Assembly (NCBI GenBank): GCA_001792895.1
Contig: MARA01000062.1
Span: forward strand, 1-64,000
Direction: 5' to 3'
Length of the DNA: 64,000 nucleotides
Origin: Lentinus brumalis
Lineage: Eukaryota; Basidiomycota; Agaricomycetes; Polyporales; Polyporaceae
Shown here: positions 56,524-64,000 of the stretch, piece by piece
How the letters are laid out: every line of letters begins with the position of its first letter
Position numbering within the stretch: position 1 is the first letter of the stretch
Made by a program: the position numbers and the translations under genes
The notes under the pieces: model-generated
What the model was told of the DNA's origin: nothing
The model's database searches: none
The model's input: only the letters and a program-made list of their open reading frames with translations

Positions 56524-56789
56524 TATGTTCTTAAAGAGATATTACCTCTTAATCTGTAAAAAGCGACTAAAATACTTAAACCTATAACTGATTCTGCTCC
56601 TGCTATAGAAATAATAAAGATACTAAAATTTTGTCCGATAGCATCGTCAAAACTAAATGAACTTATTAAAACTAATAAGGTTACAGCTAATAGCATTATT
56701 TCTATCGCGATAATCATTAAAATGATGTTTTTTCTATTTAAAATAAATCCTAAAACACCAATTAAAAATAAAAATAATGAAAAATTCAT
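56523..56789 (-). CDS. nad4L: NADH dehydrogenase subunit 4L
   Basis: 88 residues with three membrane segments. It has the usual NRKNIILMIIAIEIMLLAV segment (with the membrane Glu) and SIAGAESVIGLSILVAFYRLRG. It is a small membrane-arm subunit of complex I. Its TAA stop shares the A with the nad5 ATG, the classic fungal nad4L-nad5 overlap that implies a shared transcript. Confidence 0.96.
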   Translation of the reverse strand: MNFSLFLFLIGVLGFILNRKNIILMIIAIEIMLLAVTLLVLISSFSFDDAIGQNFSIFIISIAGAESVIGLSILVAFYRLRGNISLRT

Positions 56790-57012
56790 AGGTAAAAAAT
56801 ACTTTGCAAATCCTTAGGGAAAAAAAAAATAAACGTTTTATGATAAGAAAGTGAAATTGATTTCACTTTATAAATTATATATAATTATAGTTATAAATAA
56901 TTTAGCTAAATTTTTAATATTTTGATTAAATATTGGTTTTTAATACTTATTTAATTTTTTATATAATAAGTATTAAGTAAAAATCAAATTATATAATTTG
57001 ATTTTTTGTTGA

Positions 57013-57822
57013 TTAGTTTCCACCCCAGTAATATACTGCAATGAATAAAAATAACCACACAACATCCACAAAGTGCCAGTATAAAATACTTGCTTCATAT
57101 CCGATGTGGTGACTATTAGTTAAATGGTAATTTATGATTCTAAAGAATCCTACTGCTATAAAGATTGTTCCTATGATTACGTGTATTCCATGTAATCCTG
57201 TAGAAGCATAGAATGTTGTACCAAAGACTGAATCTGTAATAGTAAAGCTAGCATTAAAATATTCAACATATTGTAAAGCAGTGAAAATAACAGCTAAAAC
57301 AATTGTTAATAAACCACCTATTATTGCTTTTTTTCTATCTCCTTTAATTAAAGCATGGTGTCCAAATGTGATAGTTGACCCACTACTTAATAATAAGAAA
57401 GTATTTAATAATGGTATACCAAATGCAGATAATGCTTCTATTCCTTGTGGTGGCCAGACACCTCCTATTTCTACACTTGGACTTAAACTAGAATGGAAGA
57501 ATGCCCAGAATACGGAAAAGAAAGCAAATACTTCACTTACAATAAATAAAATAACTCCTATAGTTATTCCTTTTTGTACTTGAGTAGTATGATCTCCTAA
57601 ATAAGTAGCTTCTAAAATGATATCTCTAAACCATAATAACATACCTAATCCTGTAGAGGTTACACCTAATAAAAAGGTAAAATTACCGTATCCATGCATT
57701 GATAACACTGCTCCTAATGTTAAACTTAATAGTGAGAAACTCACTAAAATAGGCCAAGGAGAAATAGTTACTAAATGAAATGGGAAATTTTGAAATAAAT
57801 TTCTGTTTATGTTAAGTAACAT
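57013..57822 (-). CDS. cox3: Cytochrome c oxidase subunit 3
   Basis: 269 residues, seven membrane segments and no intron. Conserved features include [37 protein letters not shown] and the [13 protein letters not shown] end. It is a core subunit of complex IV. Two fragments of its 3' third are duplicated at 46.3 and 51.5 kb. Confidence 0.97.
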   Translation of the reverse strand: MLLNINRNLFQNFPFHLVTISPWPILVSFSLLSLTLGAVLSMHGYGNFTFLLGVTSTGLGMLLWFRDIILEATYLGDHTTQVQKGITIGVILFIVSEVFAFFSVFWAFFHSSLSPSVEIGGVWPPQGIEALSAFGIPLLNTFLLLSSGSTITFGHHALIKGDRKKAIIGGLLTIVLAVIFTALQYVEYFNASFTITDSVFGTTFYASTGLHGIHVIIGTIFIAVGFFRIINYHLTNSHHIGYEASILYWHFVDVVWLFLFIAVYYWGGN

Positions 57823-58209
57823 AATTTGTTTTATTGCATATTTAAATATATAATTTAATATAATTAAATAAGAAAGAATTGTCTGTTATAATTTTTATTT
57901 AAATAAAATTTTATTTTTTATTCTATAGTATAATACTAAATATGGTTTGTAATACTTAATATTATTTATTAACACAAAATTGTTTAATATAGTTGCTTGA
58001 TTTAGTAAGGATTACTCGATACTAGTTCTTTTAAATTAAAAAATTAATAGTGACAGATATATATTTTAATTAATTCTTATTCTACTAAAAAAAAGTTTTT
58101 AAGAAGAATTTATCCTTTTATAAAACACTGACACTTAATTAAAAAAATTAATAAGGAAAACTCAATAATCCCTCCTATGTCACTAGGAAAATTTAAAAAT
58201 AGATTAACA
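57823..58209. other. AT-rich spacer between cox3 and rnl
   Basis: No ORF or tRNA recognised. It presumably contains the rnl 3' processing site and the cox3 leader. Confidence 0.45.
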
Positions 58210-58734
58210 ATTAATAACATCCAGTCTAAATAATAAATTAGTAATGCTAAACTAAATGCTTTACAACACTTTCATTTGCATCCTATTTAGAAATGTTCTA
58301 TTTCTTATTAAATATTGACTATTGCTGTCAATAAGATAGTATCTAGGGGATAGCTTCCTGCTTAATATTCATTCAGCGCTTATCTATCATGTTTGTGGCT
58401 ACCCAACTATGCTTTTGTCTTTAAAAAAAAGAATAATAACAATTGGTACACTAGAGAAACACAGCCTATTGATCCTTTCGTACTAGAAGGTCTGCCCCTT
58501 TTTACTATTTATCCCTCCAGAAGATAGGGACCATACTGACTCACGTCGTATTAACAAATATGTTATCGTAATGCATTTTATTCATTACTTCAATAACTCA
58601 CGTTATTGTTCAGACTATGTCATCATTCATCATCCCTTATGAAAAGAGAAGATAAAGCCGGATATTCGTGTCAGGTTTATTGTTAGTGAAACTCACCTGT
58701 TAGTCGTTGAACCTTCATGAAATATTAATTATCT

Positions 58735-58778
58735 TTCCTCTCCTCCCCTCCTCCCCGAGGTCGGCAGGTCGGCAAAGG
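58735..58778 (+). repeat. GC-rich mini-element with two GGTCGGCA units
   Basis: CTCTCCTCCCCTCC, then CCGA and two GGTCGGCA units, flanked by the inverted arms ATTTACCTTT/AAAGGTAAAT-like. It sits in the non-coding 3' part of an rnl intron. It is the third member of the family at 7.6 and 18.4 kb. Confidence 0.85.
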
Positions 58779-58897
58779 TAAATAATTATTCACTATTTCA
58801 CGCTTGGCTGCAAATTGACTGTTAAATACAGTGTTCCTTGCATTTAATCCGGTTTTCATCTTATTAAGATAAGATGGGGCTTGTTATCAATATAAAA

Positions 58898-59530
58898 TTA
58901 TAATCCTAATCTATAATACATAGTAGGATGAAAATAAGGAATTACTAATTCTCTTAATAAATCTAAATTTTTAGCACCAATAGTTAAAATCCATTGATCT
59001 TTTCTATCGTAAAGTGGTGCAGTATAAATATTTAATTTAGTATTAATAGCTAAAGCTAAATTTTCAACTTCTTGTTTTTTATAACTATTAGTATAAATTC
59101 TAACTCTATTCCTATTTTTGTCAAAATTTCCATCTCCTTGTATTAAATATGCTAATACAATAGGATCCATCAAATCAATAATATTATCTGGAACTATTTT
59201 TACATATTTATTTGTTAAATGGTTAAATTTATAAAACATTTCATAGTAAGAATTAAATACAGGTAAAGTTTTTGTTTTAAGTCTATAATTAATATAAACT
59301 TTATTTTTACCTTTAATTTCTACAGGTTTTACTGGATTACTCATATAATCTTTAAATAAATCACCAATATGAAAAGCTAAAGATTTATATTTTTCTCCAA
59401 AACTCATTTCAAATCTAACATTAGCTGTAGGAGAAGATCTATATAATCCTCCATCGCCTAACATTATACCTATTAATATTGAGTTAAGTTCTTGTGGTAA
59501 ATTTGTATTTGTATTATTATTGTTATTCAT
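58898..59530 (-). CDS. LAGLIDADG_2 endonuclease in an rnl group I intron (near E. coli 2585)
   Basis: 210 residues from ATG. Motifs are LIGIMLGDGGLYRSS and LAYLIQGDGNFDKNRN, with a FHPTMYYRLGL end. The intron is about 59633-58551. Its core contains TTCAACGACTAA and CTCACTAACAATAAAC near 58670-58710, as in cox1 intron 3. It appears intact. Confidence 0.87.
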   Translation of the reverse strand: MNNNNNTNTNLPQELNSILIGIMLGDGGLYRSSPTANVRFEMSFGEKYKSLAFHIGDLFKDYMSNPVKPVEIKGKNKVYINYRLKTKTLPVFNSYYEMFYKFNHLTNKYVKIVPDNIIDLMDPIVLAYLIQGDGNFDKNRNRVRIYTNSYKKQEVENLALAINTKLNIYTAPLYDRKDQWILTIGAKNLDLLRELVIPYFHPTMYYRLGL

Positions 59531-59845
59531 TGTTTCGTGTAATTTATTTTTTTTTTTATGATAAATATGTTAGCAGCATTAATTTTACACTTCTATGATT
59601 AAGAATATTAATTTTATATTGTGTTATTTAAACCCAACTCGCGTAACCTTTTAATCGGCGAACAGCCGAACCCTTCCAAGCTTCTACCCCCGGAGGATAG
59701 GTTGAGTCGACATCGAGGTGCCAAACAGCCGGGACAATGTGTACTCTCACCAGCTATCAGCCTGTTCAATTATGTTATCGTAAACTATTTAAAATTTACT
59801 TCTTACCTTCACAGGTAAGTTCAGACTATGTCATCGTCTTTATAT

Positions 59846-60579
59846 CTATAGTTCGCTACCCGATAAAGGTAATTTATATTTCATTTCTTCCAATAAATAA
59901 GGGTTTATTAATTGATAAAATCTAGGATAACTAGAATCTTTAATTACAATAATTTTTTTATTTTTGTTTGATCGCACTTCACATAATAAATCAAATTTAC
60001 TACTTAATTGCTCACACATTTTTTCAACTTCTAAGTCTGTAAAACTATGAGTATTTAATACCACACTTCTATTTTTAGAATTTTTATTGTAATCTAATTT
60101 TCCTCCATCATCCATAAACCCCCGGAGGGCTGCTAAACCCCTAGGAGTTAAATGATCCAGTATAAGATTTTCACTTATACCTTTTTTTACACCTTTTTCT
60201 AATAGAAATAGATCAGCCAAATAATTGAAAGCTTTATGACTAAAAGTTTGAAACCCCCAATTAATAATAAGGTTACCTTTAGGACTAAATCTTTCTTTTT
60301 TATGTGGTTGACTTAATACCCATTCATCAAAAAGGTTAAAGACATGCAATACATAAGCTTTGTTTCTATCTCCCCATTCAAATTTAATTCTATAAGTTTG
60401 ACCTTTATTATCCTCCACGAGGTCGGCGGAGATTGTAAACTAGCGTCACCTAACATTAAGCCTATAATTGCTTCTTTTTGTTCTATAGATAATTCAATTA
60501 AACTATCTTTGTATTCTTTAAGTTTAGCCCCCTTCGGGGGTCCTAAACCTATAACTTCATTTTTTAATATTTTTTTCAT
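59846..60579 (-). pseudogene. LAGLIDADG_2 endonuclease in an rnl intron (L2449-like site), interrupted by GC-rich inserts
   Basis: The intron is about 60850-59770. The N-terminal part (60313-60579) reads [14 protein letters not shown]. The C-terminal part (59846-60418) continues [20 protein letters not shown] in another frame. The join coincides with a GC patch at 60413-60432 (CCGCCGACCTCG on the minus strand). Two further GC hairpins (60525-60541 and about 60118-60133) lie in frame; the latter replaces part of the second motif (normally …WFMDDGG, here AALRGFMDDGG). It is probably inactive. Confidence 0.8.
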
Positions 60580-61375
60580 TTTTACTAATTTATAACTATT
60601 ACTTAAATAAAATTTGTTAGCAGCAGATTTTTTATATTTACATTAATGGTTTAATTAGTTTAATTAATTTATAAGACGCCGGGCGCTCGTGGAAAGATTA
60701 TTGTTTACACTACTCACTTTCTAGTCGTTGAACGTTCTTACTTCGATAATTGTGTAGAAGTAAGCTTCGCTGCAAGTTTACTTATTTACCCTTGTGGCAT
60801 AATAAGTGATTCTTGCAATTCACCCGGTTTATAACTTCTATTTCCCAACAGAAGAGGACAACAATTTTATCCCTAGCGTAACTTTTATCGATTGATCCCC
60901 GTCTATTCCATAATATAGCGAAGGGTCACTATGCCCTACTTACGTATCTGTTCGACTTCTAAGTCTTTCAGTTAGGCATGCTTTCCGCCATTACGCCGAT
61001 TACAACCTTTCTCATTGGTTGATTGATTTCCATTCAATTTTCTAGCTATACCTTATGTTAAAAAAAATATAAATAAATTTATATTGCACATAGTTTTTAC
61101 AAATACTATGAATTTTCAGTAAGAATCTCTTTTGAGATTATTTAATTATAATAATATCTTTGGATGTACTTTGCTACTTTATCAAAGACGACCGCCCCAG
61201 TCAAACTGCCAATTAGCCACCTATCCCTTAAATATTTTACTTACAAGGTAAATATTAACCCAACCAAAGTCAGAAGGTATTCCATCTTTCGTCTATCGAC
61301 ATCCCTAATTCCTATTAACTAAGGTTGTTGTAGATCAATATGATAGCTAACTACAGTAAAGCTGCATAGGGTCTG

Positions 61376-63100
61376 TTGAGGCTCCGCCAAGTTTTACAAC
61401 TATGACATCCTCTAAGAACTGTACGTGCGACTTTCATCGCATACAGCTCAAGCATTAAGTTTAATTAAATTGTTTAAAAAATAAAGCTAGTAATTCTAAT
61501 CACGGTTAGAATTCATTTTAGACACTATTTCATTTATTAAAGCTAAACCTTCTTCAGTTTTATGTAAACCTTTATTTTTCAATTCTACGACTTTTTTCCA
61601 ATCTATGTAATCTAGTTGTTTTCTAGTTAACATTGGATATTGATCTACAAATTGAATAATAGTTTCAGTATTTCTTAAAATAAATCTATTTAGAGATCTT
61701 GAATTTCTACATTCCTCTAAATCATTAAAATTATATTTAGGTTTAACATAACCTCCATTGAAAAATTTTTTAAGAGCTATTAAAATAGCTACATCATGAC
61801 TATTTTTACCTAATTCCAGAGAAGGGTTAATAACAGTACCATTTAAATAATGATAAAATAAACCTTCACCAGTTAAAAATCCTTGTACCCAATGATGAGG
61901 TAAATTATAATTTACTTCATTACCAGATAAACCTAAAAAAGATTTACAGTGATTATATTTATCTTCAAAAGATCTATTTTTATTCATTATTGATACTATT
62001 TTATTTATTTGTTCCATTCCTGATATGGTTAGATGTTCTTTATTACGCCCTCCGGGGATTAGACAAATTTTTTTCCAATCTTTATAATTTAATTCTTTAG
62101 AAGTCAGACAAGGATACTGATCAAAATGAGGTATTACTTTTTCTAAAAGAAGTTTTAAAGAATTAATATGATATTTTTTAGTATCTGTTTTTCTATTATC
62201 TATAACTACATTACCACACCCAAAATATTCTTTAAGTGAATAAAGTACTCCTTCTGAATGTGTTTTTTGTGTTACTTTAAATTCTAAACTTATTTTTTGG
62301 CCTGTTAAGCCTTTACCTGTGTTAGTTATAGAATAAACAAATGATCCTTCACCATCTGTTAAACCTGTAACTTGCCAAGGCATTAAATTTTGATTAGGTT
62401 TAGTAAAATTTCTATTCATCATATCCATAATAATTATAATTTAAATAAATTATAGCAAACTAAATACATTGATGTAGGTTTAACCTACTCTGGTTTAATT
62501 GGATTTTGAGCTAGAATGATTTTTATCTTTTCGTTTAATACTTACTTCTAATTAAAATTTTAACAATTTTTACTTAACACTAATTCAAAGTCAGCACCCT
62601 TTCAGATTAGTTCAGCTGAACCTATCCTTATCATTACAACAAGGCTTTCGCTTTTTTGAATATCCTTTACCCACTAATAGATATTTATCTTCGCAGATAA
62701 ACCTCCAACTACAAATACTTGAAAATTGGTTATTATTGGGCTTACCTAGTTTTTACTATAATACCTTAATGATACCCTTAGAACTCCACTATACGTTATG
62801 AGATGTTTAGACCCATAAAGAAAAACACGGGAACGTCTTTCTACAATCAATCATACCGCTTCTGACGTGAATTAACATTACATTGTTCATAGGTATCTAG
62901 CTCTTATATGAGATATTCAATTTATTCGTTTTTCCCATATTGAATAATCACATATAAACAGGCTTCATGATTTAGGATTACTCCGAAAACATGCTGTTTG
63001 AGCTCAGATAATGGGTTATCTGGTTGGTTTTCACAACATTATTATAATAAACTTAGCTAGTCGCATTTTTTTAATTTAATTCCAGATATAATTTAAGTTT
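61376..63100 (-). mobile_element. Group II intron in rnl
   Basis: Domain V at 61416-61449 (minus GAGCTGTATGCGATGAAAG, then TCGCACGTACAGTTC) differs from that of the rns intron by one compensated base pair. A domain VI-like stem follows, and the exon resumes with GACCCTATGCAG. GC-richer sequence at 62580-63060 would be domain I. The 5' end is approximate. It carries a LAGLIDADG ORF and no reverse transcriptase. Confidence 0.8.
61496..62428 (-). CDS. LAGLIDADG endonuclease inside the rnl group II intron
   Basis: 310 residues. Motifs are WQVTGLTDGEGSFVYS and WVQGFLTGEGLFYHY, with a KMNSNRD end. The second motif has Thr-Gly where an acid is usual, so cleavage may depend on one site or be lost. 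A small GC patch (about 62044-62059, giving IPGGR) looks like an in-frame insertion between the motifs. It belongs to the same class as the rns group II ORF. Confidence 0.87.
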   Translation of the reverse strand: MDMMNRNFTKPNQNLMPWQVTGLTDGEGSFVYSITNTGKGLTGQKISLEFKVTQKTHSEGVLYSLKEYFGCGNVVIDNRKTDTKKYHINSLKLLLEKVIPHFDQYPCLTSKELNYKDWKKICLIPGGRNKEHLTISGMEQINKIVSIMNKNRSFEDKYNHCKSFLGLSGNEVNYNLPHHWVQGFLTGEGLFYHYLNGTVINPSLELGKNSHDVAILIALKKFFNGGYVKPKYNFNDLEECRNSRSLNRFILRNTETIIQFVDQYPMLTRKQLDYIDWKKVVELKNKGLHKTEEGLALINEIVSKMNSNRD

Positions 63101-63271
63101 CCCGTCCACCTGGAGGCAACCCGCATCTGCACGGGTAATTCAATTTCACTGAGCAAGTTGTAGAGACAGTGAGACCATCGTTACACTATTGATACCAGAC
63201 CACATTTAACACGGCTGTTCAAATTTATCATGCAACTTACACTTAAAAAAAAATATATTTTTTTTTATTGA

Positions 63272-64000
63272 CTATTTTCTATTTAGATTCATACCTGATT
63301 TTATTTCTAAAATTTTGTTGTACACTGACTTAGAAGTTAGATGTTCTTTAGTATTTAAAATTTCACATACTCTACAAAAATCTATAAAATCCAAACTTTT
63401 CATCCCTAATAAAGGATGTTTTTTAAAAAAAGGAACAACTATATTGTTAACAACTGAAAATTTAGATATTTGCAGTTGAGCACTTTTTTCACTTAGACTT
63501 ACTTTTTTTATAGCAGATTCCTTAAAATAAGCAGAAATTCCTTCTAAAACTTCTAGGTCTCTTAGATGTAAATGTATACTAAATCTTGCAAATAATTCAT
63601 TGTTGGAATTTCTAGACAAAATCTGGAAAGAACCTTCACCACTAGTAAAACCTGAGATCCAAAAAGGATTAGGTATACCATTAAACTTGTATTCTGACTT
63701 ATTAACTTCAGGAACATTTGGAAAAGCTTCCTTTACCTTAACAGGTAATCCTAAATTTAAAATACTTTTTAAACTTATTATTTTTAATAAACCTGTTTCT
63801 GTTAAATGAGAACCTTGGTTAATAATATCAAAACATTGTTTAAATATTAAGTAGTCAGAAAGTTTTTGTGTTACTAAAGGATACTTATCAAAATGATTAA
63901 TGATAACAGGAATTTCTTTAATAGAATCTACTGCAAACATTACCGCTTTTTCTCCACTTTTGCTTATATTTCCTACACCTAAATTATTTTTAATAGATTC
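63272..64000 (-). CDS. LAGLIDADG endonuclease in an rnl intron, cut by the window edge
   Basis: The C-terminal half is visible. The frame is open to the edge (GVGNISKSGEKAVMFAVDS) and includes the second motif WISGFTSGEGSFQIL and an end MNLNRK. The first motif lies beyond 64000. The intron 3' end carries CATGATAAATTTGAACAG (about 63215-63232), the same type of end as cox1 intron 6 and nad5 introns 2 and 4, whose ORFs are also related. Confidence 0.85.
   Translation of the reverse strand, partial: ESIKNNLGVGNISKSGEKAVMFAVDSIKEIPVIINHFDKYPLVTQKLSDYLIFKQCFDIINQGSHLTETGLLKIISLKSILNLGLPVKVKEAFPNVPEVNKSEYKFNGIPNPFWISGFTSGEGSFQILSRNSNNELFARFSIHLHLRDLEVLEGISAYFKESAIKKVSLSEKSAQLQISKFSVVNNIVVPFFKKHPLLGMKSLDFIDFCRVCEILNTKEHLTSKSVYNKILEIKSGMNLNRK

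Larger units (their letters stand above)
58210..64000 (-). rRNA. rnl: Large-subunit ribosomal RNA, 3' part, interrupted by four introns
   Basis: Exon stretches in coding order: about 63212-63105, 61374-60850, 59770-59634 and 58550-58210. They contain conserved 23S segments: CAGTGAAATTGAATTACCCG (near E. coli 2030), GACCCTATGCAGCTTTACT (2065), GTTACGCTAGGGATAA (2449), CAGGCTGATAGC with GTTTGGCACCTCGATGTCG (2500-2530), and ACGTGAGTCAGTATGGTC (2590). The gene continues beyond the right edge. Exon limits and the 3' end are approximate. Confidence 0.88.

Noticed and set aside
59621..59925. Open frames on the plus strand in rnl
   Set aside because: Antisense to conserved LSU rRNA (the CAGGCTGATAG region).

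Overview
The window is part of a fungal mitochondrial genome. It is very AT-rich and carries atp6, atp8, nad2, nad3, nad4, nad4L, nad5, nad6, cox1, cox3, rps3, both rRNA genes (rnl runs off the right edge), 18 recognisable tRNAs and the last exon of cox2. A basidiomycete, probably an Agaricomycete, is suggested by: a mitochondrial rps3, nad2 and nad3 one base apart, nad4L and nad5 overlapping by one base, a tRNA-Trp with anticodon CCA, core genes that contain no TGA codon, and a group of mitochondrial membrane ORFs that I associate with Agaricomycetes. The group assignment is inference. cob, nad1, atp9 and intact cox2 are not in the window.

Layout. 1-8.7 kb is a rearranged stretch. It holds a decayed GIY-YIG gene before the last cox2 exon, an inverted copy of the rps3 leader, a wrecked plasmid-type DNA polymerase, three tRNAs, atp6, two wrecked LAGLIDADG genes, and an inverted copy of the nad2 5' end fused to a membrane ORF. 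8.6-13.2 kb (minus) carries nad2-nad3, trnS, atp8, nad6 and rps3, followed by eight tRNAs (13.6-14.6 kb). 14.8-17.4 kb is nad4 with one intron. 17.6-41.6 kb is one cox1 gene in 17 exons and 16 introns; my exon map sums to 1587 nt, exactly 529 codons. 41.7-42.7 kb holds six tRNAs. 42.7-45.8 kb is rns with a group II intron. 46.7-56.5 kb is nad5 (six exons, five introns), then nad4L and cox3. 58.2-64.0 kb is the 3' part of rnl with four introns.

Most of the DNA is mobile or derived from mobile elements: group I introns with LAGLIDADG or GIY-YIG ORFs, and two group II introns that carry LAGLIDADG rather than reverse-transcriptase ORFs. GC-rich mini-elements have inserted repeatedly, often inside the intron ORFs. 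Duplicated pieces of cox2, cox3, nad2 and the rps3 leader lie elsewhere in the window.

The most unusual theme is a set of hydrophobic proteins attached to standard mitochondrial genes: a C-terminal extension of nad5, a chimera with a nad2 5' fragment, a multi-TM domain fused to the LAGLIDADG protein of cox1 intron 5, and a TM/KDD-repeat ORF beside a cox2 5' fragment in cox1 intron 15. With the DNA polymerase remnant, they suggest repeated capture of plasmid-like DNA. All coordinates and translations are by eye from the sequence.
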